Assembly: GCA_964351245.1 (NCBI GenBank)
Contig: CAYGNF010000008.1
Span: forward strand, 1 to 35,320
Origin: JANRKH01 sp964351245
Lineage (GTDB): Bacteria > Pseudomonadota > Alphaproteobacteria > Rickettsiales > Rickettsiaceae
Direction: 5' to 3'
Length of the DNA: 35,320 bases
Part shown: positions 23,869 through 32,674 of the stretch, piece after piece
How positions within the stretch are numbered: the first letter of the stretch is position 1
Layout: every line of letters begins with the position of its first letter
Program-made: the position numbers and the translations under genes
The notes under the pieces: model-generated
Database searches by the model: none
Seen by the model: only the letters and a program-made list of their open reading frames with translations
What the model was told of the DNA's origin: nothing

Positions 23869-25710
23869 TTAGGATGTATAGTTCTGATCAAAATAATTCT
23901 TGATATTTTTTGCAATCTCTTTAGAAATCCCTACTGCTTTTTGTAGATCTAGTTCTGATGCGTTTTGAATTGCATCGAATGAGCCAAAATAACTCAATAA
24001 AGATTTTTTGCGCACGGCACCTATACCAGGTATATTATCTACTTTTGATTGATATACTGCTTTTGTCCTTTTGCTTCTATGTGCAGTAATAGCAAAATTA
24101 TGAGCCTCGTCTCTTAGAATCTGCAAGTATTTCATCTGGCTTTGATTATTACTAAGAGTAAAAGCTACTCTATTTTTCATGTGAAAATACTCCCCACCAG
24201 CATCTCGCTTTTCGCCTTTTGACATACATGCAATGGGTATATCCACCCCTTCTTCTGCAAGTACTTTAAGGGCCGCGCTTAAATGCCCCTTGCCACCATC
24301 AAGTATAATTAAAGAGGGTATTTTTTCTGGATCTGTGACGAATCTTTTTATCCTTCTACCCAAAACCTCTTTCATCATACCATAATCATCGCCACCACTA
24401 TTACTTAAATTCGATTTAATTGTATATTTTCTATACTCATTTTTCATTAAACCTTCTGATCCAGCTACCACCATTGAACCTACTGCATACTGCCCCATAA
24501 TATGACTATTATCGTAAAACTCTATTCGCGTTGGTACTTCTGGAAGCTCAAATAGCTCTTTAATAGACTCTAATATACCTACATTCTTCATTCTGGATGC
24601 AACTTCCCTTTTTAAAGACTCGTTAACATTCAGCATCACATGGTCAAGAAGCTTCTTTGTATCTCCAGATTTTTTGGGGATAATAAACTTGCATTTTATG
24701 CCATGTAGTTTTTTTAGAGCCTCTTCTACAGATTCTTGGGACTCAATAGAAACATTACTAATAATACTGGGAGCAGGGATTTTAGATTGATAAAATTGAC
24801 CAACAAAACTACCAAATACCTCCTCTATTGATGCATCCTCTGAATGTTTTGGGAAATAAATATTAGAACCAAAATTTTGCCCTGCCCTATAGAAGAAAAT
24901 TTGAATACAGTAAATGTGATTTTCGTGCGCAATTCCTATCACATCCGAGTCTTCTACTGCACCCAGGCCATTTGTATTGATTTGTATATAGCTTAGAGCT
25001 TTAATCCCGTCTCTAATTTCTGCTGCTTTTTCGAATTCAAGAGCTTCTGAAAATTCTTGCATCTTACAAGATAATTCTTCATGCAAAGCTTTACTTTGAC
25101 CCTTAAGAAACTTGAGAGTACAATCTATACTTGATTCATAATCTTCCCTAGATATCTTACCTACGCAAGGAGCAGAGCATCTCTTAATTTGATATTGCAA
25201 GCAAGGACGCTTTCTGTTTGCAAAGTAATTATCAGTGCAACCCCTGATTTTAAAGATTTTTTTTATTATATTGATAGTGCGATCTACATCTAAGGAATTT
25301 GCAAATGGTCCGAAATATTTATCTTTGTCCAATTTTTTACCTCTATATTTACTAATCTGAGGAAAATCATGGGCAAAGTTTATTTTTATAAAAGGGAAGG
25401 ATTTATCGTCTTTTAATAAAATATTAAATCGAGGTTGATACTGCTTAATTTGGGCAGCTTCAAGAATAAATGCCTCAGCTTCTGAAGATGTAACAATATA
25501 TTCAGCACTAGAGGTTAAAAATACCATTCTCGCAAGTCTATTGGTAAGATCTGCGGTCTTTGTATAATATACCACTCTTTTTCTAAGACTTTTGGCTTTG
25601 CCGATATATAAAATATTGCCTTGATCATCTAGCATTTTATATATTCCAGGCTTTTCAGGGAGCGTGCTCCAAAATTGTTTTATTAAATCTACTCCTCTCA
25701 TCTCAGGCAC
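23869..25710 (-). CDS. uvrC: Excinuclease ABC subunit C
   Basis: Makes the dual incision in nucleotide excision repair after damage recognition by UvrA and UvrB. The 613 aa protein has the N-terminal GIY-YIG domain (PGIYKML, then ILYIGKAKSLRKRV), the cysteine-containing RPCLQYQIKRCSAPCVG region, a UVR motif (FEKAAEIRD), the RNase H-like endonuclease domain (EFYDNSHIMG, LIILDGGKGHLSAA, and HNFAITAHR) and the C-terminal helix-hairpin-helix (NIPGIGAVRKKSLLSYFGS). It is full length. The frame begins with a GTG that overlaps the stop of the M23 gene by one base (TAGTG); an ATG three codons later is the alternative start. It is the last gene of lysC-M23-uvrC. Confidence 0.96.
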   Translation of the reverse strand: MPEMRGVDLIKQFWSTLPEKPGIYKMLDDQGNILYIGKAKSLRKRVVYYTKTADLTNRLARMVFLTSSAEYIVTSSEAEAFILEAAQIKQYQPRFNILLKDDKSFPFIKINFAHDFPQISKYRGKKLDKDKYFGPFANSLDVDRTINIIKKIFKIRGCTDNYFANRKRPCLQYQIKRCSAPCVGKISREDYESSIDCTLKFLKGQSKALHEELSCKMQEFSEALEFEKAAEIRDGIKALSYIQINTNGLGAVEDSDVIGIAHENHIYCIQIFFYRAGQNFGSNIYFPKHSEDASIEEVFGSFVGQFYQSKIPAPSIISNVSIESQESVEEALKKLHGIKCKFIIPKKSGDTKKLLDHVMLNVNESLKREVASRMKNVGILESIKELFELPEVPTRIEFYDNSHIMGQYAVGSMVVAGSEGLMKNEYRKYTIKSNLSNSGGDDYGMMKEVLGRRIKRFVTDPEKIPSLIILDGGKGHLSAALKVLAEEGVDIPIACMSKGEKRDAGGEYFHMKNRVAFTLSNNQSQMKYLQILRDEAHNFAITAHRSKRTKAVYQSKVDNIPGIGAVRKKSLLSYFGSFDAIQNASELDLQKAVGISKEIAKNIKNYFDQNYTS

Positions 25711-26582
25711 TACATGCTCTTGCCTATAAAATCCTTTGGATTTACTGGCTTATTACGCACCAAAACCTCAAAATGTAAATGCTCCCCTCGTGATGTACCC
25801 GAAAGACCTTGTATTCCGATTTTTTGCCCCAAAATTACTTTATCCCCCTCCTGCACCGCAATCTTTGAAAGATGAGCGTATCTTGTTTTAATATTATTAG
25901 AATGTTTGATCACGATATTATTTCCGTATCCTTTTACTCTCGAAACCTCCTCTACCACTCCGTCACCTGCAGTTCTTATAATGCAGGATCTAGAGCCTGC
26001 AATATCTAGACCTCTATGAAATGCTTTTTTCTTAGTCCTCGGATGAATCCTTGGTCCAAAATTGCTAGTAATTCTTCTAAGATCCACTGGAGGATATAAT
26101 GGGAGATATTTTGTATTATTGTGCAGATTAGTAATCTTCTTAAAATACTCCAATTTATTATATTGACTACTCTTAGACTTTTTAGATAAAATAACGCTTC
26201 CTTTTTTAACATTACGTCCTATTTCTGTGCCAAGAATTTTATATTTGTCGTTTAGAGTAGATAGTAACAGGCATAAATTATTGTATTTTTTCTCAGCATT
26301 AATTTCAATGGCATTTTTTACTTTATAAGTTTTTACAAAGCTCGCTAAGAATAGTTGATTAGATTGGTTCGTAGTAATTGCTTTTCCATAAAATGTCGAA
26401 AATATCTTGTCATCAGACTCTATTCCACTTAAATCAAATTTTGCGATAATTTCTCCGTTAGGTATTGCATAATTATCTTTGACTTGCTTGCGAATTTTCT
26501 CTCTAAGATATTTAGCATTATCCTGGTATGCGCATGAAGATACCATGCAGGCAAGAAAAAAAAATATGATCTTATTAAGCAT
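25710..26582 (-). CDS. M23-family metallopeptidase lipoprotein
   Basis: A zinc endopeptidase or amidase activator acting on peptidoglycan in the periplasm. The N-terminal MLNKIIFFFLACMVSSC is a lipoprotein signal with a lipobox ending at Cys17, so it is probably membrane-tethered. The C-terminal LytM domain is complete: His189 and Asp193 in FHRGLDIAG, His237 in YAHLSK, and the HxH pair His268 and His270 in EHLHFEV. All zinc ligands are present, so it should be catalytic, unlike the degenerate domain of E. coli NlpD. The middle region (about 20-160) has no recognised LysM repeat. It overlaps the lysC end by 8 nt and the uvrC start by 1 nt, so the three genes form one transcript. Confidence 0.9.
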   Translation of the reverse strand: MLNKIIFFFLACMVSSCAYQDNAKYLREKIRKQVKDNYAIPNGEIIAKFDLSGIESDDKIFSTFYGKAITTNQSNQLFLASFVKTYKVKNAIEINAEKKYNNLCLLLSTLNDKYKILGTEIGRNVKKGSVILSKKSKSSQYNKLEYFKKITNLHNNTKYLPLYPPVDLRRITSNFGPRIHPRTKKKAFHRGLDIAGSRSCIIRTAGDGVVEEVSRVKGYGNNIVIKHSNNIKTRYAHLSKIAVQEGDKVILGQKIGIQGLSGTSRGEHLHFEVLVRNKPVNPKDFIGKSM

Positions 26583-27756
26583 TTTCTATTAATTCCATAT
26601 GTAAATTTTGAACTAAAGCCTCAACACCCTCCATATTACAAAAAATTGTTACTTTAATCTCCGAGTGAGCAATACCAAGAATTTTTGTATCGAATTGGTT
26701 AAATATTCTAACAAGATTTGCCATAATTGCAAGATCATGTTTTAGAGCAGCACCAACTACTGTAATAGATGCGATATTCTTACTGATGCAATATGAATAA
26801 CTTATTTGATCTAAAACCCTAGATAAACGTTCCTCAAATTCTTCTTTGATGCTTAGTACAAAATTATTATCAGTATAATTTAGTATATAGTTAATATTAA
26901 TTTGCGCTCTTGCAACTTCCTGTATAAAAGAATGAAAATCTAAGTCTATGTCTGATACGCTAACAAGAGATAGATTTTTGAAATATGATATACCGGTGAT
27001 TTTATGAGTTTCGTTTACTTCATTCATAATAGATGTTCCTGATTTTTGGGTAAAACTTGAAAAAATTCTTAATGGCACTCTGTATCTCATGCATATTTCA
27101 ACGCATCTAGGATCAAGAACCTTAGCCCCAGTACCAGCAAGTTCGATGACTTCAGCAAAACTAATTTGCTTGATAATTTGTGCTGATGGTAATAATCTTG
27201 GATCTATAGTATAAATTCCCTCTACGTCTGTATATATATCGCAACTACTGGCCATAACTGATGCAGCTATTATTGCAGCGCTAGTATCTGACCCCCCTCT
27301 TCCAATAGTGGTGACTCTACCTTCATTACTAATAGCTTGAAAGCCTGTAATGACTGGTATTATATCAGTATTAAGCAAATCGAGTAGTTTAGAATTATCT
27401 ACACCAGTAATTAGTGCATTGTTGTGCATGGAGTTAGAAGAAATACCCGCTTGCCATCCCTGCAATGATATTGCATCAAAACCAAGCTCAATAATCGCAA
27501 GAGTTAGTAATCCAGCAGATACAGTCTCTCCGGTCGATAATATATTATCTATCTCGGATGAATTAATATTATTGTGACTGGAAATGATATCATGGCACAA
27601 GCTTACTAATCTGTTTGTAGTTCCCGCCATTGCAGATACAACCACAATAATCTTATGACCTTGGTTGCGCACTGTTCTGATTATTTCAGCAACGTGCTTA
27701 ATTCTTTCTACGCTACCAAGAGATGTGCCTCCAAATTTCAAAACCAGCAGTGACAT
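26575..27756 (-). CDS. lysC: Aspartokinase
   Basis: Phosphorylates aspartate at the head of the diaminopimelate and lysine, threonine and methionine pathway. In reduced genomes it mostly supplies diaminopimelate for peptidoglycan. The 393 aa protein begins with the kinase motif VLKFGGTSLGSVERI, has FQAISNEGRVTTIGRGGSDTSAA and DVEGIYTIDPR in the catalytic domain, and ends with a pair of ACT-like regulatory domains (VSDIDLDFHSF and ASITVVGAALKHD). Length suits a monofunctional enzyme without a homoserine dehydrogenase fusion. It is the first gene of the overlapping run with the M23 peptidase and uvrC, and diverges from ubiG. Confidence 0.95.
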   Translation of the reverse strand: MSLLVLKFGGTSLGSVERIKHVAEIIRTVRNQGHKIIVVVSAMAGTTNRLVSLCHDIISSHNNINSSEIDNILSTGETVSAGLLTLAIIELGFDAISLQGWQAGISSNSMHNNALITGVDNSKLLDLLNTDIIPVITGFQAISNEGRVTTIGRGGSDTSAAIIAASVMASSCDIYTDVEGIYTIDPRLLPSAQIIKQISFAEVIELAGTGAKVLDPRCVEICMRYRVPLRIFSSFTQKSGTSIMNEVNETHKITGISYFKNLSLVSVSDIDLDFHSFIQEVARAQININYILNYTDNNFVLSIKEEFEERLSRVLDQISYSYCISKNIASITVVGAALKHDLAIMANLVRIFNQFDTKILGIAHSEIKVTIFCNMEGVEALVQNLHMELIENA

Positions 27757-27848
27757 TTATCAAAAATCCTGTTTCACTTTTTCAAAAAATTAGTGTAGCT
27801 TAAATGCATGAATAAACTTCCATAAGAAATATAGCAAATTTTATTCCT

Positions 27849-28580
27849 ATGTCATTTATCAATGAAGAAGTCAAGAAATTTACTTCAAAAGCGTCCATGT
27901 GGTGGAGTACTAGCTCTGGGCCCTTTAAAATGCTCCACCAAATTAATCCTACTAGGCTTAGTTATATTACAAGTAAAATAAAAAGCCATTACTCATTAAA
28001 AAATAAAGGTGAGTTTGCGGGACTAAAAATTCTTGATGTAGGCTGCGGTGGAGGTATATGCTCTATTCCCCTAGCAAAACTGGGTGCGCAAGTCACTGGT
28101 ATTGATGCTGGAGATAAGAATATAGAAGCCGCCCAAAAACGAGCAGAAGAGGTTGGTGTAAGTGTAGAGTTTAAATCAGATCTCTTGCACAACATCAAAG
28201 AAGAAAATCATTATGATGTGGTCCTATGTCTTGAAGTATTAGAGCATGTAGCAAATCCTAATAATTTTTTTGCTGAGTTTAAGCGAGTATTAAAAAAAGA
28301 CGGGTTGCTTATAGTCTCCACTATTAATAGAACTATTAAAGCAAAAATTATGGCTATATGCATAGCCGAATACTTACTCCAGGCTCTTCCTAGAGGCACA
28401 CATGAATACAATAAATTTCTCAAACCATCAGAACTTATTCTGCCGGCAAAAAATAATAACTTAGATTGCGTAGATATCTCTGGTATTACTTATGATTTAT
28501 TCAAGCAAAAATGGGAAATTACAAAAGATATTGATGTAAATTATATAACAACTTTTATAAAAAAAATTGATCTATACTAG
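27849..28580 (+). CDS. ubiG: Ubiquinone biosynthesis O-methyltransferase UbiG
   Basis: SAM-dependent methyltransferase that performs both O-methylation steps of ubiquinone synthesis. The 243 aa protein starts with the UbiG-specific signature MWWSTSSGPFKMLHQINPTRLSYI (residues 17-40 region), followed by SAM motif I LDVGCGGGICSIPLA, motif II-like VTGIDAGDKNI and the post-motif YDVVLCLEVLEHV. Length matches E. coli UbiG (240 aa). Together with coq7 at the window start it marks an aerobic ubiquinone pathway. It is transcribed divergently from lysC, with a 92 bp gap holding both promoters. Confidence 0.95.
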   Translation: MSFINEEVKKFTSKASMWWSTSSGPFKMLHQINPTRLSYITSKIKSHYSLKNKGEFAGLKILDVGCGGGICSIPLAKLGAQVTGIDAGDKNIEAAQKRAEEVGVSVEFKSDLLHNIKEENHYDVVLCLEVLEHVANPNNFFAEFKRVLKKDGLLIVSTINRTIKAKIMAICIAEYLLQALPRGTHEYNKFLKPSELILPAKNNNLDCVDISGITYDLFKQKWEITKDIDVNYITTFIKKIDLY

Positions 28581-28622
28581 AAAATCTGTATACACAAATG
28601 CACAAAATATAAAATAAATAAT

Positions 28623-29633
28623 ATGTCAAAAAATATATCCGCTCTTGATAAGCAAGGCCAGAGTGATAATAATGATGCCAGAATATTATCTCGTGCTCAG
28701 CCTAATGGCTACAATTTACTTACTATCATAAAAAATAATGACGCCAAACCACTCGTAAAATTAATAGAGATTACAGGAAATGTAGATATAGTGTTGCAGA
28801 ACTGGACGCCCTTGAATGCAGCAGTGCATATGCAAGATATTGATGTAGTATCGGAAATACTGTCATTAGGTGCTAACATCAACAAAAGAAATGAAATGAA
28901 CTGCGGGAAGACTCGTATCCTTGAAATGCAAAATATATATGAAAACTATATCTTTGGAGATGCTCCTATTGAAATTGCAGTTGATACTAAAAATCTAGAA
29001 ATGATAAAATTATTACACAGAAATGGCGCTGATATACATACAAAAAATCCAAGGACCGGTCTTCCTATTATACATAAGGCATTAGCACATAATGAACTCG
29101 ATATTATCAAATTTTTAATTACAGAAGGAGTAAATCCAAATGAGGTAGATAATTGTCATCGTACACCTCTTATTAAAGCAATTATCGAGGATCAATATGA
29201 AGCAGCGAAATTACTTCTAAATCATGGCGCGCATGTAAATACTTCAGATAATCAAGGCAATACACCACTTTACGAAGCTATAAAATTAACTAGAGATCTA
29301 CAATTTATTGAGTTGCTGTTGGAACATAATGCTGATACTAACTCTATAAATAATAATCATCATACACCTCTGCACTGCGCTTTGCATAAAGTATTGGAGC
29401 AAGGGTTTGTAGGCAAGCAGGAGAATGCCGAAAATGAATCTATTATCACGCACCAGGAAAACTACTTGGGTGAACATCTCAATACAGATATAATGCCCAT
29501 AGGTTATGATGTAATAGATATGCTAATTTACTACAATGATACCTCAGAAAATCTTATATTCAATCAAGAAGAATTATGTGTATTAGGAGAGATAAGAATA
29601 GATGCTCTCTTTAATCCATCCTCCTTAAAATGA
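28623..29633 (+). CDS. Ankyrin-repeat protein
   Basis: A 336 aa protein with about six ankyrin repeats, roughly at residues 59-90, 112-143, 145-176, 178-209, 211-243 and 246-259 onward. They are marked by TPL...A, LL..GA.. and N/D-rich turns. The third and fourth are the most regular. The N-terminal 30 residues are polar and begin MSKNI, like the small ankyrin protein at 21.3 kb. The C-terminal 75 residues are not repeat-like. There is no signal peptide or membrane segment. Ankyrin proteins mediate protein binding, and in intracellular bacteria many are delivered to the host; that role is inferred here. It begins 42 nt after ubiG without a clear promoter of its own. Confidence 0.9.
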   Translation: MSKNISALDKQGQSDNNDARILSRAQPNGYNLLTIIKNNDAKPLVKLIEITGNVDIVLQNWTPLNAAVHMQDIDVVSEILSLGANINKRNEMNCGKTRILEMQNIYENYIFGDAPIEIAVDTKNLEMIKLLHRNGADIHTKNPRTGLPIIHKALAHNELDIIKFLITEGVNPNEVDNCHRTPLIKAIIEDQYEAAKLLLNHGAHVNTSDNQGNTPLYEAIKLTRDLQFIELLLEHNADTNSINNNHHTPLHCALHKVLEQGFVGKQENAENESIITHQENYLGEHLNTDIMPIGYDVIDMLIYYNDTSENLIFNQEELCVLGEIRIDALFNPSSLK

Positions 29634-29724
29634 AGGAGCTACAAGAAATCTGTTATGGTAAGTGCAGATATATGACAGATTCAAATTTATTGAAACAATA
29701 CGAGTATTATAAACTATATGGTTC

Positions 29725-29753
29725 TTGATAGGGTATTTTGGATTTAATATTCT
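29725..29753 (+). promoter_or_regulatory. Putative promoter of the acidic hypothetical gene
   Basis: TTGATA (29725-29730), 17 bp spacer and TATTCT (29748-29753), about 65 nt before the ATG at 29819. It supports transcription independent of the ankyrin gene. Confidence 0.45.
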
Positions 29754-29818
29754 GAGCATAGTATTTTTTCAATGAAGAAGTAAATATATATTTGTGGATC
29801 GTAGCATAAGGAATAATT

Positions 29819-30304
29819 ATGGAAATATTTGAAATTTTTTATTCAATTCTTACGACATTAACCTCCGTTAGAAATCAATATTTATACTTTAATAATACAT
29901 GTGCAAATTTTCTTATAGAGTCTGATATAGATCATGAATCTACTAAAAGCAAATCACCTCTTTGTCACGAAAAGTTTGAGGATATAATTTTTGTAGATAC
30001 AAATAATATCATTCAAAATAATCACCAAAATTATGATGCTAATCAAGAGAGATACATGACGCCTAGCGATTCCGTTGAATCTCTTTCTAATCTTATTAAT
30101 GAGTTTTATATATTTGATGAATTTCAAGACAATAGAGGTACAAGAGGATTCGGATACTCAAGAGAGTCTAGTCCAATGCAACAAGAATATGAATTCCTAG
30201 AATATGATGCTGATTTATTTACTCATATAATAAATCCCAATACAATCACTAAAGTAATATTAGGTCAAGTAGTAAGTCAACAGGATGAGGGTATTACGTT
30301 TTAA
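29819..30304 (+). CDS. Acidic hypothetical protein, 161 aa
   Basis: I do not recognise this gene. The ATG has a good AAGGA ribosome binding site 8 nt upstream and a putative promoter, so expression is likely. The product is rich in Asp, Glu and Asn and strongly acidic. A short N-terminal hydrophobic stretch (EIFYSILTTLTS) is too weak for a definite membrane segment. A central polar region (about 45-80) looks disordered, and the C-terminus has a short hydrophobic ITKVILGQVV. No catalytic motif or repeat is visible. It stands between an ankyrin gene and ftsZ in an accessory stretch. A host-directed protein is conceivable, but nothing in the sequence proves it. Confidence 0.65.
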   Translation: MEIFEIFYSILTTLTSVRNQYLYFNNTCANFLIESDIDHESTKSKSPLCHEKFEDIIFVDTNNIIQNNHQNYDANQERYMTPSDSVESLSNLINEFYIFDEFQDNRGTRGFGYSRESSPMQQEYEFLEYDADLFTHIINPNTITKVILGQVVSQQDEGITF

Positions 30305-30373
30305 TCCACTATTATGAAACTTGCATATGGATCTATAAACATTAATCTTATATTATCAGAATAACACATCCTC

Positions 30374-30400
30374 CTGTCTATAATCATAGACAGATGATTT
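30374..30400 (+). terminator. Probable terminator after the acidic hypothetical gene
   Basis: Perfect 8-bp stem CTGTCTAT / ATAGACAG with a four-base loop (30374-30393), followed by ATGATTTT on the plus strand. The T tract is short. It lies between two convergent genes, and on the minus strand the hairpin is not followed by T. Confidence 0.5.
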
Positions 30401-30427
30401 TGCTCATTATTACCCCTTTAAAAATAG

Positions 30428-31855
30428 CTACTTTCTTCTCAAGAAAGCAGGTACATCGTATATATCGTCAGACTCATTTATGACTTCTACCTTATCTCCC
30501 TTAGGCATTAATTTATTATTAGACTCAGATTTTGGAAGGCTTGACTGCGCTGGAGGCATCACTTTACTTAAAAATCTACTGAATATTGATGGTTTAGATT
30601 CACTAATACTTGCTTTTTTCTGCTCAGAAACTATTGAAGAAATAATGCGTGGCTCACTGCTTTCGTCTAACTCAAATGATCTATGATCCTCGGACTCTTG
30701 AGGAGACATGTCTTGATGATTGTGCTCAAAAAATTCTTCATGATTGTCTTCACTAGCGATATCAGATGTATCATTAGATATCTTGTCTAGAGAGTTTTGA
30801 TCTGAGTGTAGTTCTTCTGAGGGAATGATGGATGTAATTATTGTTGGCGAGGTAGATGCTTTATGTATTTCCCCAAGAATGTGATGGTCAATCCCAGTAG
30901 CGACCACAGAAACGCGTATAGTGCCTTCTAAGTCTTTATTATATGTAGAGCCAAAAATAATATTAGCGCTAGCGTCATCCCCTACTTCCTCTCGGATTTT
31001 ATTTGCAGCTGCATCAACTTCGAATAAGGTCATATCGGATCCCCCAGTGATATTGATAAGCACCCCTCTTGCACCCTTGACTGATCTATGGTCAAGCAAA
31101 GGATTTGAAATTGCTGATTCTGCGGCTCTTACAGCTCTATCCTCAGAGCCAGATGCTTCGCCAGTGCCCATCATCGCCTTACCCATCTCTCTCATCACAG
31201 TTCTAATATCAGCAAAATCAAGGTTTATTAGACCTGGCATAATCATTAAATCAGTAATTCCCCTAACTCCGCTATGAAGAACGTCATCAGCCATCTTAAA
31301 TGCATCGGCAAATGAGGTTTTTTCGTTAGCGATATGGAATAAATTTTGATTTGGAATGATGATTAGTGTATCTACATTCTTTTGCATGTCATCTAGACCT
31401 TTCTCAGCAAGAGATGTTCTATATTTTCCCTCGAAATGAAATGGCTTAGTTACAACTCCTACAGTTAAAACATCCATCTCTCTTGCTATTTTTGCGATAA
31501 TTGGCGCTGCGCCAGTGCCAGTGCCGCCGCCCATCCCAGCAGTAACAAAAACCATATTACTGCCTTCAAGAATAGTTCTTATTTCGCTCTCAGATTCAAT
31601 AGCCGCCTTTGCTCCTATCTCTGGTGAAGCACCTGCTCCTAGGCCTTTAGTTGTAGTTACTCCTAGCTGCAACTTATTATCTGCCAGAGAGAATTCTAGG
31701 GCCTGCGCATCTGTATTTGCAACTACGAATTTGGCGCCCTGTAAATTTGATTTAATCATATTATTTACAGCATTTCCGCCGGCTCCCCCTACTCCAAAGA
31801 CAGTTATAGTTGGCTTTAATATTAGATTCTCTGGTAATTTGATGTTTATTGTCAT
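30428..31855 (-). CDS. ftsZ: Cell division protein FtsZ
   Basis: Tubulin-like GTPase that forms the division ring. The 475 aa protein shows VFGVGGAGGNAVNNM at 19-33, NTDAQAL at 48-54, the GTP-binding tubulin signature GGGTGTG at 109-115, the T7 loop NLDFADIRTVM and a conserved C-terminal peptide YDVPAFLRR that binds FtsA-type partners. The acidic linker (about residues 345-460) is longer than in E. coli (383 aa in total), as in many alphaproteobacteria. No ftsA or ftsQ precedes it; instead a 650 bp non-coding interval lies upstream, so it is probably transcribed alone. Identification is firm. Confidence 0.98.
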   Translation of the reverse strand: MTINIKLPENLILKPTITVFGVGGAGGNAVNNMIKSNLQGAKFVVANTDAQALEFSLADNKLQLGVTTTKGLGAGASPEIGAKAAIESESEIRTILEGSNMVFVTAGMGGGTGTGAAPIIAKIAREMDVLTVGVVTKPFHFEGKYRTSLAEKGLDDMQKNVDTLIIIPNQNLFHIANEKTSFADAFKMADDVLHSGVRGITDLMIMPGLINLDFADIRTVMREMGKAMMGTGEASGSEDRAVRAAESAISNPLLDHRSVKGARGVLINITGGSDMTLFEVDAAANKIREEVGDDASANIIFGSTYNKDLEGTIRVSVVATGIDHHILGEIHKASTSPTIITSIIPSEELHSDQNSLDKISNDTSDIASEDNHEEFFEHNHQDMSPQESEDHRSFELDESSEPRIISSIVSEQKKASISESKPSIFSRFLSKVMPPAQSSLPKSESNNKLMPKGDKVEVINESDDIYDVPAFLRRK

Positions 31856-32504
31856 TATTCTTTATTTTATATTCTTATCTTGAATATAATATGGTATTTT
31901 TTTTTGTACATACTAATGTTGTATACATATTACTATTTCATTCAAACTCGATAAAACTATTGATTAATTTATCATCTGCATACAATCTCTAAACATAATA
32001 AGTTTCTCATGATATTTGGTACATAAAATGCTGATATGTGCAAAAAACTACTTGCAATCACAACTATAAGTTGCTAATCTGAATTTGAGCACAATTTATA
32101 GTGCTCTGTTTTGCGGGGCTGCGCGATCTTACCTCTGGTTCCTTCTGTTGCTTACTTGTTGCGTAGCCCTTTCATCTTTTATATCCTATCGCATCATGAG
32201 AATATCGTTGATCTTCATGATTTGATATGAACTTATAAGTCATTATTTTATACCTATACTAGAGTAATATCATCTATTCCTTGTCACTTATCGTCTTTTT
32301 TGTCTTGGACGGAGAAGTAATATTCAAATTTTCTTAAAAACAGCTTAAATATTAGATGGAGATTTTCATTTAGTTTATTAGGTATGGATTTTTATCACGC
32401 AATAAATTGGCGGGGGCTTATAATCAAATACTCAGGGTGAATTGCCAAGGAGTTTGTCCTTTTATAGATTTAAAATGATGTATATGGATACTGTGTATAT
32501 TCAT
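31856..32504. other. Non-coding interval upstream of ftsZ with inverted repeats
   Basis: No convincing ORF. It must hold the ftsZ promoter on the minus strand, though I see no clear -35. Notable structures are GAGCAC-8 nt-GTGCTC (32086-32106), the larger element at 32115-32169 described separately, and ATCATGA/TCATGAT (about 32193-32222). A TATAAT box at about 32419 has no partner. The rest looks unstructured. Confidence 0.5.
32086..32182 (+). ncRNA. Possible small structured RNA or double hairpin, strand uncertain
   Basis: Two hairpins follow each other: GAGCAC/GTGCTC, then GGGCTGCGC (about 32116-32124) pairing with GCGTAGCCC (about 32160-32168), which is followed by TTTCATCTTTT on the plus strand. 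On the plus strand all nine positions of the second stem pair, one as G-U; on the minus strand that pair would be A-C, which favours the plus strand. Upstream on the plus strand TTGCAA-17 bp-TAATCT gives a weak promoter. I checked for the SRP RNA, tmRNA and 6S hallmarks and did not find them convincingly. Confidence 0.35.
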
Positions 32505-32580
32505 TGGTGGGCGATGAGAGACTCGAACTCCCGACCACCTCGGTGTAAACGAGGCGCTCTACCAACTGAGCTAATCGCCC
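32505..32580 (-). tRNA. tRNA-Val (anticodon UAC)
   Basis: On the minus strand: acceptor GGGCGAT/ATCGCCC, D arm GCTC..GAGC, anticodon stem CCTCG/CGAGG with loop TTTACAC (anticodon TAC), T arm GGGAGTTCGAGTCTCTC and an encoded CCA (32505-32507). All four stems pair well. Confidence 0.97.
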
Positions 32581-32653
32581 AACGAAAACTACATAGTAAG
32601 AAACCGGAATTATGCACTAAAATGCAGTAGTTTGCAATATTAAATTAAAAGCT

Positions 32654-32674
32654 TGATCAAAATAATAATGATCA
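32654..32674 (-). terminator. Weak hairpin at the end of trhO
   Basis: On the minus strand TGATCA, a nine-base AT loop and TGATCA overlap the trhO stop codon and are followed by AGCTTTTAATTT. The stem is short, so termination is uncertain. Confidence 0.25.

Noticed and set aside
31515..31883. 122 aa plus-strand ORF
   Set aside because: Shadow of the ftsZ N-terminal coding region on the opposite strand; no ribosome binding site or family resemblance.
32113..32169. Minus-strand candidate for SRP 4.5S RNA, based on CAGAAGGAACCAG resembling the GGAAGGAAGCAG core
   Set aside because: The conserved 5' CAGG side and the GGAA loop with its internal-loop partners are missing, and the terminal stem pairs better on the other strand.
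32442..32630. 62 aa plus-strand ORF over the tRNA-Val gene
   Set aside because: Most of it is the reverse complement of tRNA-Val, a common false ORF.
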